Virus record (IMG/VR): IMGVR_UViG_3300017781_000177
Coordinates: 1-21,213 of that record
From: a virus
Strand: one strand, 5' to 3'
Length of the DNA: 21,213 nucleotides
The notes under the pieces were generated by a model, which saw only the letters and a list, made by a program, of their open reading frames with translations, did not search any database and was not told the origin of the DNA. Made by a program: the position numbers and the translations under genes. Positions 14,664 to 20,441 of the stretch are shown here, piece after piece (position 1 is the first letter of the stretch; each line of letters begins with the position of its first letter).

Positions 14664-15464
14664 CTATTGTAAAAATATCAAAGGCACTTCTAGTTTTTTC
14701 AACGAGTTTGCATGAATAAAAAATCCTAAAAATCTTTCACCAATAAAACCAGGATATCTCCAAGGCAAAGGCTCTGAAAAATTATCGCCTGATTTTTTTA
14801 CTGGATAAACTTTAGAACTGTTAATGTATATGTATTCAAGTATTCGGAACAACTCTGAGGCATATCTTAAAAAGTATTTTTTTCTAAAGATATAATTTGT
14901 TGTGAATGGTATAACACTTTGATTAAACCATTGTAAGGCATTACTATGATAATAAGGACATACTTTACAAATAGATTCGTAAAAGAGGTCCCAATATTCT
15001 TTTGGTTGTGATTCTAAGTATTGTTGTGCTACAGAACCAGGCAGAACAGTTGAAGCATTAGTAATTACATCATTAAAACGTAAGTAATGTAACAAAGTTC
15101 TTTTCTCTCCTTCTGTACCTAAATTTACAGCCTCACTTGCAGGCATAGTAACTTCATTTTCATATATTGGAATTTCTGGTCTAAAAGAAAGCATACGTCT
15201 ATATGTTACACAACCAATGTATTCCATATCTGGTGGATTTTTTAAAAGATAATACTCTGTTGCTTGTTGACCAAGAGCCTTTAAAAAATCATCTTTTGAA
15301 ACACCCTCTGCTTCATAGTATTTGTACAAATCATCAAAAATCCAGTCAATGTATATAGAGTTATTACCAATCTCTACATTGTCTACATGACATGGTTTTA
15401 TCCAACTTGAGTTTTGATTGTATGGAAAAGGTTTATGAAAATGTGGATATAAACAAACACTCAC
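14664..15464 (-). CDS. DUF4422-like putative glycosyltransferase
   Basis: 266 residues beginning at GTG (15464-15462), which overlaps the stop of the small upstream gene (GTGA) and has AAGGAA as ribosome site. The block YIGCVTYRRML (82-92) resembles the hallmark H/x-Y-R-R segment of DUF4422 transferases. Later, TNYIFRKKYFLRYASELFRILE resembles the N-x-F-x-M-x-x-x-x-F-x-x-Y block followed by a helix, and the C-terminal RYPGFIGERFLGFF (about 236-249) resembles the R-x-x-G-F-L-x-E-R-L block. These enzymes add sugars to surface polysaccharides in bacteria. The role in a phage, whether decorating the virion or changing the host surface, is not known. No membrane segment is seen. The fold call is from motif order only. 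Confidence 0.65.
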   Translation of the reverse strand: MSVCLYPHFHKPFPYNQNSSWIKPCHVDNVEIGNNSIYIDWIFDDLYKYYEAEGVSKDDFLKALGQQATEYYLLKNPPDMEYIGCVTYRRMLSFRPEIPIYENEVTMPASEAVNLGTEGEKRTLLHYLRFNDVITNASTVLPGSVAQQYLESQPKEYWDLFYESICKVCPYYHSNALQWFNQSVIPFTTNYIFRKKYFLRYASELFRILEYIYINSSKVYPVKKSGDNFSEPLPWRYPGFIGERFLGFFIHANSLKKLEVPLIFLQ

Positions 15465-15622
15465 TTAGTTTCCTTTTTTCTTTTTCTTTCAAAGGATTGT
15501 ACGTTATCAGATTCAATAATCATTTTCTTATACAACACTCTCTTATCACCATCTAAATTTGCTAACATAGTTTTACATTGTTTAGACATTTTATAATTAC
15601 CACTTGATTTTTTACTTAACAT
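15461..15622 (-). CDS. Small conserved basic protein (53 aa)
   Basis: A 53-codon gene read directly from the sequence: ATG at 15622-15620 and TGA at 15463-15461. The protein begins MLSKKSSGNYKMSKQCKTML and ends with a highly basic tail (FERKRKKETK). A GGAG (15634-15631) lies eight bases before the ATG, and its stop overlaps the GTG start of the next gene (GTGA), the junction type used throughout the window. It fills a gap of 200 bases that otherwise would be empty. From memory, similar short proteins with a G-N-Y-K-M-S start occur in marine T4-like phages, but the function is unknown. The basic composition suggests nucleic-acid binding. Confidence 0.7.
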   Translation of the reverse strand: MLSKKSSGNYKMSKQCKTMLANLDGDKRVLYKKMIIESDNVQSFERKRKKETK

Positions 15623-15634
15623 AATATAATCTCC

Positions 15635-15663
15635 AAAAAAAGGTGAGGCGTAAATGCCTCACC
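15635..15663 (-). terminator. Intrinsic terminator after hsp20
   Basis: On the minus strand a perfect 8-bp stem (GGTGAGGC with GCCTCACC, arms at 15663-15656 and 15649-15642) with a 6-nt loop is followed by seven T residues (15641-15635). It starts two bases after the Hsp20 stop. The U-tract runs directly into the GGAG of the 53-aa gene. Confidence 0.9.
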
Positions 15664-15665
15664 CC

Positions 15666-16142
15666 CTACTTAGCTTCTTCTTCTTGTAAAAGTTTTGGCT
15701 CAAGTAATTTCAGGTCTTTGCCAATCTCAATCTTTCTTGGCTTCTTGTGATCAGGTACTACATTCACAAGACCAACCCTTAAAATACCATCATTAAATTC
15801 AGCGCCTTTCACTTCTAAAGTATCAGCTACTGTAAGAGTTTTAGTAAATGAACGTGTGCCTATACCTTTGTGGATATATTCAACACCTTCAACATCTTTC
15901 TCTTTCTTCACACCCTTAATAATAAGGACATTATCTTCTACTGTAATATCAATCTCATCTTTACCAAAACCAGCAACGGCAAGCTCAACGACATAATGAT
16001 CTCTATCGACCTTGAGTATGTTGTGTGGTGGGAATGTTGATTGTTGTTGTCGGTCATTTAACACTTTATCCAAGTCGTTAAATATTCTTTCAAAACCGAG
16101 TGTAGAATGAGCCAAGTGTGGCCCGAAAGCGAACTCTACCAT
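15666..16142 (-). CDS. hsp20: Hsp20 small heat-shock protein
   Basis: 158 residues, ATP-independent holdase chaperone of the alpha-crystallin family. It has an N-terminal arm (1-38, GFERIFNDLD), an alpha-crystallin domain (about 40-140) with HYVVELAVAGFGKDEIDI, VLIIKGVKK, GTRSFTKTLTV and the signature GILRVGL, and a C-terminal IEI as the I-x-I oligomerisation motif. The start at 16142 is chosen because AAGGAG (16155-16150) lies seven bases upstream. A longer frame starting 17 codons earlier adds an unrelated stretch. Hsp20 is a core gene of marine T4-like phages and is thought to aid folding or virion assembly. A hairpin and a weak late-type motif lie in the 62-nt gap before it, and a strong terminator follows. 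Confidence 0.95.
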   Translation of the reverse strand: MVEFAFGPHLAHSTLGFERIFNDLDKVLNDRQQQSTFPPHNILKVDRDHYVVELAVAGFGKDEIDITVEDNVLIIKGVKKEKDVEGVEYIHKGIGTRSFTKTLTVADTLEVKGAEFNDGILRVGLVNVVPDHKKPRKIEIGKDLKLLEPKLLQEEEAK

Positions 16143-16149
16143 TTTAAAT

Positions 16150-16155
16150 CTCCTT
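16150..16155 (-). promoter_or_regulatory. Ribosome site deciding the Hsp20 start
   Basis: AAGGAG on the minus strand lies seven bases before the ATG at 16142-16140. It supports that start over the upstream in-frame ATG at 16193. Confidence 0.8.
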
Positions 16156-16173
16156 TTAAGCAAGTTAAACAAT

Positions 16174-16194
16174 TGTGTCCCATTTGGCGACACA
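16174..16194 (-). other. Hairpin between regA and hsp20
   Basis: The minus strand folds with arms TGTGTC and GACACA (6 bp), extended by two C-G pairs past a bulged G around an AAAT loop. It lies 10 bases after the regA stop. The following bases (ATTGTTTAAC) are only moderately T-rich, so it could be a weak terminator, an mRNA-stabilising hairpin or a leader element for hsp20. Confidence 0.5.
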
Positions 16195-16196
16195 TT

Positions 16197-16205
16197 ATAT
16201 TTAGT
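16197..16205 (-). promoter_or_regulatory. Weak late-promoter-like motif before hsp20
   Basis: ACTAAATA on the minus strand lies just after the regA stop, about 55 nt before hsp20. It shares TAAATA with the T4 late core but has two mismatches to TATAAATA, and the DNA is AT-rich. A TATAAT-like string overlaps it, but no -35 box is visible. Confidence 0.25.
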
Positions 16206-16612
16206 TACGAAATATCTTCAGCTTTTTTTCCGATATTATATTTCGCCACTAAATCCCATTCATCTTTCTCCTTGAAAGATATAATCTTTATCTGGTGTAA
16301 TGGGGCGACATTATTACCAATTCGGTCCATATTGTCAACTTTAAGAAGTCCCCACTCCTCCAATAATTTAGCTATTGCATTTCTTCTTTGTATATCATTC
16401 TCTGATATATTAGATGGCTTACCATCTAGTGCAAACAATTCTTTAAAATGTACTATATAATATTTTCCCTGTTTATGTAATATATGGCAAGATTGATATA
16501 ATACTTTTTCTTTTCTTGAAGATACACCAATTCTTGTAAGAGTTTCCCTTACCTTCAGAAAATCATCTTGTTCACTTAGTATAACTTCTATAAAATTCGT
16601 TAAGTCTACCAT
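16205..16612 (-). CDS. regA: RegA translational repressor
   Basis: 135 residues. RegA binds AU-rich translation start regions of phage early mRNAs and blocks ribosome access. The protein aligns with T4 RegA over nearly all its length: DDFLKVRETLTRIGV matches T4 EDFLKVKETLTRMGI, KVLYQSCHILHKQGKYYIVHFKE matches the core T4 block (given here from about residue 35), and IKIISFKEKDEWDLVAKYNIG matches the T4 C-terminus. The RNA-binding side (Lys/Arg-rich N-terminal helix and strand) is retained. T4 RegA is 122 aa, so this one has short extensions at both ends. The ATG lies one base after the gp62 stop. A hairpin follows its own stop. Confidence 0.96.
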   Translation of the reverse strand: MVDLTNFIEVILSEQDDFLKVRETLTRIGVSSRKEKVLYQSCHILHKQGKYYIVHFKELFALDGKPSNISENDIQRRNAIAKLLEEWGLLKVDNMDRIGNNVAPLHQIKIISFKEKDEWDLVAKYNIGKKAEDIS

Positions 16613-16613
16613 T

Positions 16614-16997
16614 TTATTTTTTCGTGCCGCCGGTGTCGGCCCTTTCTTTCAGTTCTTTTAGTTGTTCTTTTGGGAGTATTCTGAGAGCTTCTTGTGCTTT
16701 TGCTTCTGACATATTATAAAGAATCTTTATATAGTCCACATTCTCACGTTTCTCCGGCTTCAACCACTTTGCAAAAGTTCTTCTTTGTGATCTAACTGTA
16801 TTTAGTAAAAAGTCATTCTGCATCTTTTTATCTACAAAATGCCTTTGATTTATCTCATTTGCAAAGAGCACACAATCTTTGTGGTAACTTAGTGAACGAT
16901 TTACAAGAAATGGTACATACTCTTTCTCTGTTATATCATCAACAATGAGTTGTTTCTTACCTTGTAATATTTGTTTTACGAAATCGAATGGACTCAT
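16614..16997 (-). CDS. 62: Clamp loader small subunit, gp62 type
   Basis: 127 residues. It pairs with gp44 in the loader that opens the gp45 ring and places it on DNA. T4 gp62 is 187 aa and diverges strongly. This shorter form matches the marine-phage version: an N-terminal SPFDFVKQI helix, EKEYVPFLVNRSLSY (25-39), NEINQRHFVDKKMQNDFLLNTVR (47-69) and a basic KWLKP segment. The position, ATGA-coupled after gp44 and just before regA, is the T4 order and strengthens the call. There is no P-loop, as expected because gp62 does not bind ATP. Confidence 0.88.
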   Translation of the reverse strand: MSPFDFVKQILQGKKQLIVDDITEKEYVPFLVNRSLSYHKDCVLFANEINQRHFVDKKMQNDFLLNTVRSQRRTFAKWLKPEKRENVDYIKILYNMSEAKAQEALRILPKEQLKELKERADTGGTKK

Positions 16998-17926
16998 TTG
17001 AAATCACATTCTACCATCAATTCAGTTAAACAGGCGACCGTGTTAATCTCTTGGTCTGCCACAAAGGCAGCTTTGTATTGATAGTCAGCCAGTATCAAAA
17101 CTGCTTTTGGTATTGAATGTGGTTTAAGTTTATCATAGAGTGCATCATAAACTTTACGAAATAGAGTAGTTGAATCAACATCATTTGTAGCGACCCACTT
17201 TCTTACATCACCAAAGTTTTTGTCTTTAATGTGACCTATAATCTTCTCAATTGGTACATCACCAAGTTGAGATAAGACACCAACATCAATCTTACCAAAA
17301 CTGGAATATCTTTGTAGTTCGTTTATAACTCTACGGAAATCTGGAAAATGTTTCTTGATAAGTTCTACAATTACTTTATCATCATACTCAATGCCTTCAT
17401 CTTTCAGAATCTTTGTAATTCTTTTCATAAAGGCCGATGCCATCTTGGCTTTTTCACCATTGCGTAATGTAAAATCTACAACAGCACACCTTGAATGTAA
17501 AGGGTCTATAATTCGATTCTTAAAATTACAAGTGAATATAAAAGAACAATTACCTGCAAACTCTTCTATTGCGTTACGCAAGGCAGGTTGAGTTGAATTA
17601 GGGTTGAGATAATCTGCTTCATCTATGATGATGACCTTGCGACCACCAGCAAGACTAACTGACGAAGCATAGTTCTTTATCTTAACACGGAAGGTATCAA
17701 TGCCTGATTCATCAGAACCATTGATAACGATTGAATCACAACCAATTTCATTACACATGGCTTTTGCAATGGTTGTTTTACCAACACCTGCACCACCAGA
17801 TAATAATAAGTTTGGTATGTTTTTTTGGTCTACATACTCTTGAAAAGGCTTTTTAAGTCTATCAGGTAATATGCAATCTCCAACGGCCTGAGGCCGATAC
17901 TTCTCTGTCCATAATAAATGTTCCAT
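16994..17926 (-). CDS. 44: Clamp loader AAA+ ATPase, gp44 type
   Basis: 310 residues, forming the ATPase subunits of the T4-type clamp loader. The N-terminus WTEKYRPQAVGD is the classic start of RFC-like proteins. Walker A is GGAGVGKTT (44-52), Walker B VIIIDEADYL (98-107) and the trans-acting arginine motif HSRC (144-147), followed by the lid domain and the C-terminal collar helices. The length is close to T4 gp44 (319 aa). The start is supported by AGGAG five bases upstream. There is a 27-nt gap to the preceding gene, and the stop overlaps gp62 as ATGA, which would help set the subunit ratio. Confidence 0.97.
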   Translation of the reverse strand: MEHLLWTEKYRPQAVGDCILPDRLKKPFQEYVDQKNIPNLLLSGGAGVGKTTIAKAMCNEIGCDSIVINGSDESGIDTFRVKIKNYASSVSLAGGRKVIIIDEADYLNPNSTQPALRNAIEEFAGNCSFIFTCNFKNRIIDPLHSRCAVVDFTLRNGEKAKMASAFMKRITKILKDEGIEYDDKVIVELIKKHFPDFRRVINELQRYSSFGKIDVGVLSQLGDVPIEKIIGHIKDKNFGDVRKWVATNDVDSTTLFRKVYDALYDKLKPHSIPKAVLILADYQYKAAFVADQEINTVACLTELMVECDFK

Positions 17927-17953
17927 TGGAACTCCTCACAAAATAAATCATAA

Positions 17954-18253
17954 TCAAAGTTTCTTTAAGTCATCAACACTTTTTTTAGCTTTTACTGAAC
18001 GTCTAAAGTGTTTATTCATTCCATCTTGAAGCGTTTCCGAACCGTTTAGTTTTTCAGCAACTTCAGCAATCGAATCATCAACCAACCAAGTTTGACCGCT
18101 TTCAGAATATAATGTAACAGTCGGTTGTATTGAATTTGTATCAGGTTCAGGACTAATAGATTCATAAACCGTAACAATATGGTCTATGTTTATCCATATA
18201 TCTAAACCTACATTACCTTTAAAATGGTTTTTGAACTTTCTGAACGTGGCCAT
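17954..18253 (-). CDS. Small protein between clamp and clamp loader, unknown function
   Basis: 99 residues. A beta-rich core (DIWINIDHIVTVYE, VTLYSESGQTWLVDDSI, about 18-63) is followed by a helix (IAEVAEKL) and a basic C-terminal tail (MNKHFRRSVKAKKS). The core pattern (strand with I-N-x-D-H-I-V, then T-V-T-L, then W-x-V-D-x-S-x-x-E-V) resembles small FlbD-like proteins, but this is only a likeness. The ATG shares a base with the gp45 stop (TAATG), so it is coupled to the clamp gene. In T4 no gene stands between 45 and 44. An accessory factor for the clamp or its loading is possible. Confidence 0.7.
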   Translation of the reverse strand: MATFRKFKNHFKGNVGLDIWINIDHIVTVYESISPEPDTNSIQPTVTLYSESGQTWLVDDSIAEVAEKLNGSETLQDGMNKHFRRSVKAKKSVDDLKKL

Positions 18254-18945
18254 TATTCACCTTTCGCCACAAATTTACTACCAGTTTCAGTTGATATCCA
18301 ATAAGTCAAAGGTACATCTTTGTTCTTAAACTCTGAAACACCCTTTGATGATATTGATACTTCATAATTACCAGCCATAACCTTTACAAGGTTTTCGGTC
18401 TTGAATATCATCTTATACTTATCACCAGTATCACACTTTGAAATCTCAAGGTCGTCACTATGAGCAGAATCATCTTGAGAATTAAATGTAACTACATTAA
18501 TTGTGATACCATCAGATTCAATTGCAACATGAGGTGAACTCAAAACAGAACTCGCCTTAGTAATCCAATCAAAATCTTCTGCTGAAAGGTTAAACTTTAT
18601 TTCAGGCTCTGGCATTACAAAGTCTTTTTCAGGTGGTAGAACAATCATGGTAGGTTCACAAAAACGATACTTAATTTTTGAACGACCTTTTCTACCAACT
18701 ATTACAACGTGTTTATCATCAAACTGAAAATCAGGATCATCTTGGTCTAAAGATACTACTGAAAGAAAATTATTCAAATCATAAACACCAAAATCAGCAG
18801 GTATATCTTCTGTGATTTTTGCTTCGGATAAAATGTTTTTATGTGAAGATACAGTCTTTAAAACTTTACCTTTCTTAAACATAATACCTTGGTTTATATT
18901 TGCATAATTTTTTAGGACGCCTAACGTCTTATCACTTAATTTCAT
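18253..18945 (-). CDS. 45: Sliding clamp, gp45 type
   Basis: 230 residues, a trimeric ring that tethers the polymerase to DNA and in T4 also activates late transcription. The start MKLSDKTLGVLKNYANINQGIMFKKG aligns with T4 gp45 MKLSKDTTALLKNFATINSGIM (first residues), which is why the second of two adjacent ATG codons was chosen. The first ATG at 18948 would add one Met, and AGAGG serves both. FGVYDLNNFLSVVSL matches T4 VAIYDLNGFLGILSL. The length equals T4 gp45 (228 aa). It overlaps the upstream DUF3310 gene by 14 nt (17 nt from the first ATG) and is TAATG-coupled to the next gene. Its presence supports T4-like late transcription and the late-promoter candidate at 5595-5604. Confidence 0.96.
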   Translation of the reverse strand: MKLSDKTLGVLKNYANINQGIMFKKGKVLKTVSSHKNILSEAKITEDIPADFGVYDLNNFLSVVSLDQDDPDFQFDDKHVVIVGRKGRSKIKYRFCEPTMIVLPPEKDFVMPEPEIKFNLSAEDFDWITKASSVLSSPHVAIESDGITINVVTFNSQDDSAHSDDLEISKCDTGDKYKMIFKTENLVKVMAGNYEVSISSKGVSEFKNKDVPLTYWISTETGSKFVAKGE

Positions 18946-19222
18946 CATCTGTTCCTCTATATAAATCGTGATTATGTAATGCTATTATTCCATAGTGTAA
19001 CACTTTTAACAAATCATTGCGGCAATACCCATTCTTTTTGCCGTATCTTTGTGCATACTTCATAATATTACCAATACAAAATCCTTCACCATGCCCACTA
19101 TCAATTATAAATTCAGTTGCTTGAAATCTATCTTTTGAATAATGTTGGCCATATGTTTTATCAACATATTCTTGAAACTGTTTTATCAAAACATCTTCAT
19201 TGTATTTGTAATCTATTGTCAT
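18932..19222 (-). CDS. DUF3310 protein (putative nucleotide kinase type)
   Basis: 96 residues. The central region reads ATEFIIDSGHGEGFCIGN, then MKYAQRYGKKNGYCRNDLLK and a C-terminal helix with HYGII. This is the DUF3310 pattern: an F-I-x-x-x-x-x-x-x-G-F-x-x-G-N helix, the Lys-Tyr-x-x-Arg-Tyr-x-x-K motif and an N-D-L-x-K helix. The family includes T7 gp1.7, reported as a nucleotide kinase acting on thymidylate. The activity here is inferred. The ATG overlaps the upstream glycosyltransferase stop (ATGA), and the 3' end overlaps the gp45 start. A role in dNTP supply would suit its place beside the replication genes. Confidence 0.8.
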   Translation of the reverse strand: MTIDYKYNEDVLIKQFQEYVDKTYGQHYSKDRFQATEFIIDSGHGEGFCIGNIMKYAQRYGKKNGYCRNDLLKVLHYGIIALHNHDLYRGTDDEIK

Positions 19223-20037
19223 AGTTTACCAGTATATTGTGCAACAGCTGGCATATTACCAGAGAAGGCGTAAGTACCAATATGTTGTGTTTTCATCCAT
19301 GGGCATAGATGTATTTTACCACCCATCTTACGCCACATTTGGCAGAACATATAATCTTCGCTTAGATACCTTTCTGAACCTCCGCCTGTGATACTATCTT
19401 TATCATCAATTACAGTATCAAAGTACGCATGAATATATCTCGACCCATCAAAGTGTGCTTGACCTACATGATCGGGCTTATATTTAATCATAGGGTATGC
19501 TTCTCTCATTTTGTCAAATACTTGACGCTGAACCAACATGAAACCAGTACCAATCTCCATCACTTCTAATGGGTCGGTAACTTGGAATTGTGAAGTTCCT
19601 TTTACTACATTGAACACATACTCACCAACCAAAGCCTCAAGTTCTTTAGGGTCTAAATCTGGATTATTTCTAGCTGCATGAGCTACGTTACCCCAATTGA
19701 TAGATTTTTTTGGATAAGGACCACCAGATACCTCTTTGTTCATAGCTAATAAAGCTATAACGTCCTGTGGATTATAATGTATATCTGAATCAATAAACAA
19801 GAGGTGAGTAAAACCTTCGCATCTTAAAAACTCATCAACCAAATAATTTCTTGCTCTTGTAATTAGTGATTCATTAAATAGGAATGAGAATTTAGATTCT
19901 ACTCCGTATTTGTTTAATGTTGATTGTAAGTCTAAACATGACTTGATGTATAGACCATGTGCCATACCGCCATACATTGGTGTGGCGATAAAGACTTTGT
20001 GTTTTCTCAATTCATCTACTTTAACTTGAATTTCCAT
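19219..20037 (-). CDS. GT-A glycosyltransferase (family 2-like)
   Basis: 272 residues. The fold begins with KVFIATPMYGG (14-24), then a RARNYLVDEFL helix and a D-x-D site LLFIDSDIHY (79-88, Asp83 and Asp85), which holds the metal and nucleotide-sugar. GTGFMLVQRQVF and LSEDYMFCQMWRKMGG provide the likely acceptor and base region (E-D of SEDY). The C-terminus has the WMKTQHIG block with a histidine often near the metal. It has no membrane segment. It starts just after a strong terminator, with the ribosome site poorly defined (GGAA). The product probably glycosylates a phage or host component. Which one cannot be read from the sequence. Confidence 0.8.
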   Translation of the reverse strand: MEIQVKVDELRKHKVFIATPMYGGMAHGLYIKSCLDLQSTLNKYGVESKFSFLFNESLITRARNYLVDEFLRCEGFTHLLFIDSDIHYNPQDVIALLAMNKEVSGGPYPKKSINWGNVAHAARNNPDLDPKELEALVGEYVFNVVKGTSQFQVTDPLEVMEIGTGFMLVQRQVFDKMREAYPMIKYKPDHVGQAHFDGSRYIHAYFDTVIDDKDSITGGGSERYLSEDYMFCQMWRKMGGKIHLCPWMKTQHIGTYAFSGNMPAVAQYTGKL

Positions 20038-20048
20038 AATTTTTCCAT

Positions 20049-20082
20049 AAAAAAGGTGGGACTAATAATATTTATTAGTCCC
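20049..20082 (-). terminator. Intrinsic terminator before the glycosyltransferase
   Basis: On the minus strand a perfect 10-bp stem (GGGACTAATA with TATTAGTCCC, arms 20082-20073 and 20067-20058) with a 5-nt loop is followed by ACC and six T residues (20054-20049). It lies after the winged-helix gene and ends 12 bases before the next ATG. Confidence 0.9.
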
Positions 20083-20104
20083 GACCAAAAATTAAACAAC
20101 TATT

Positions 20105-20377
20105 TTAGGCAAAAGCATTAACGCCATGTTGCCTTAGGGCTAAAACCCCAGCAGCTACCATTGCTCTGGTTGGTTTACCTAGGCGATAAAAACTAACCTT
20201 GGTACCGTTCGCTACTTTTTTAGAGTTAAGGTATATTGCATACCCTTTTTTTCTTAGGGTATCCACCATCGCTGATGGATTTTTCACACCAAATTTAGAA
20301 CGCATTTGGCTGGCGGTGAGAGTATTGTACCCATCTGATTTAGAAAGATACTTTATAATTTTGCTCTCTATTGACAT
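20105..20377 (-). CDS. Small basic winged-helix-like DNA-binding protein
   Basis: 90 residues beginning MSIESKIIKYL. The first 70 residues have the helix-turn-helix layout of small winged-helix proteins: SIESKIIKYL, a TLTASQMRSKFGV turn and helix, a recognition-type helix SAMVDTLRKKGY, and a beta wing AIYLNSKK with KVSFYRLG. It is rich in Lys and Arg. The start is set at the third possible codon (20377) because GGAG (20387-20384) lies six bases before it. Upstream TTG and ATG codons overlap this ribosome site. It stands alone between two terminators, which suggests a separately controlled, possibly abundant transcript. A role in transcription control or DNA organisation is inference. Confidence 0.7.
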   Translation of the reverse strand: MSIESKIIKYLSKSDGYNTLTASQMRSKFGVKNPSAMVDTLRKKGYAIYLNSKKVANGTKVSFYRLGKPTRAMVAAGVLALRQHGVNAFA

Positions 20378-20383
20378 AAACAT

Positions 20384-20387
20384 CTCC
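20384..20387 (-). promoter_or_regulatory. Ribosome site deciding the winged-helix start
   Basis: GGAG on the minus strand lies six bases before the ATG at 20377-20375. It overlaps the earlier in-frame ATG at 20383, which therefore cannot be the main start. Confidence 0.7.
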
Positions 20388-20390
20388 AAA

Positions 20391-20420
20391 TAAAATGAGC
20401 AACACTTAAAGGGGTTGCTC
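20391..20420 (-). terminator. Intrinsic terminator after the AAA+ ATPase gene
   Basis: On the minus strand a 7-bp stem (GAGCAAC with GTTGCTC, arms 20420-20414 and 20403-20397) with a 10-nt loop is followed by ATTTTATTTT. The T-tract is interrupted, so it may be partial. It lies 21 bases after the ATPase stop and 13 bases before the next start. Confidence 0.75.
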
Positions 20421-20441
20421 GTTCCCTTATAGGGGCGGTGG

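Noticed and set aside
16143-16193. N-terminal extension of Hsp20 by 17 residues
   Set aside because: The AAGGAG lies inside the extension and is spaced correctly for the inner ATG; the added residues do not resemble Hsp20.
20421-20441. Small GGG/CCC hairpin next to the ATPase stop
   Set aside because: Only three to four base pairs; far weaker than the adjacent terminator stem and may be part of the same 3' end.
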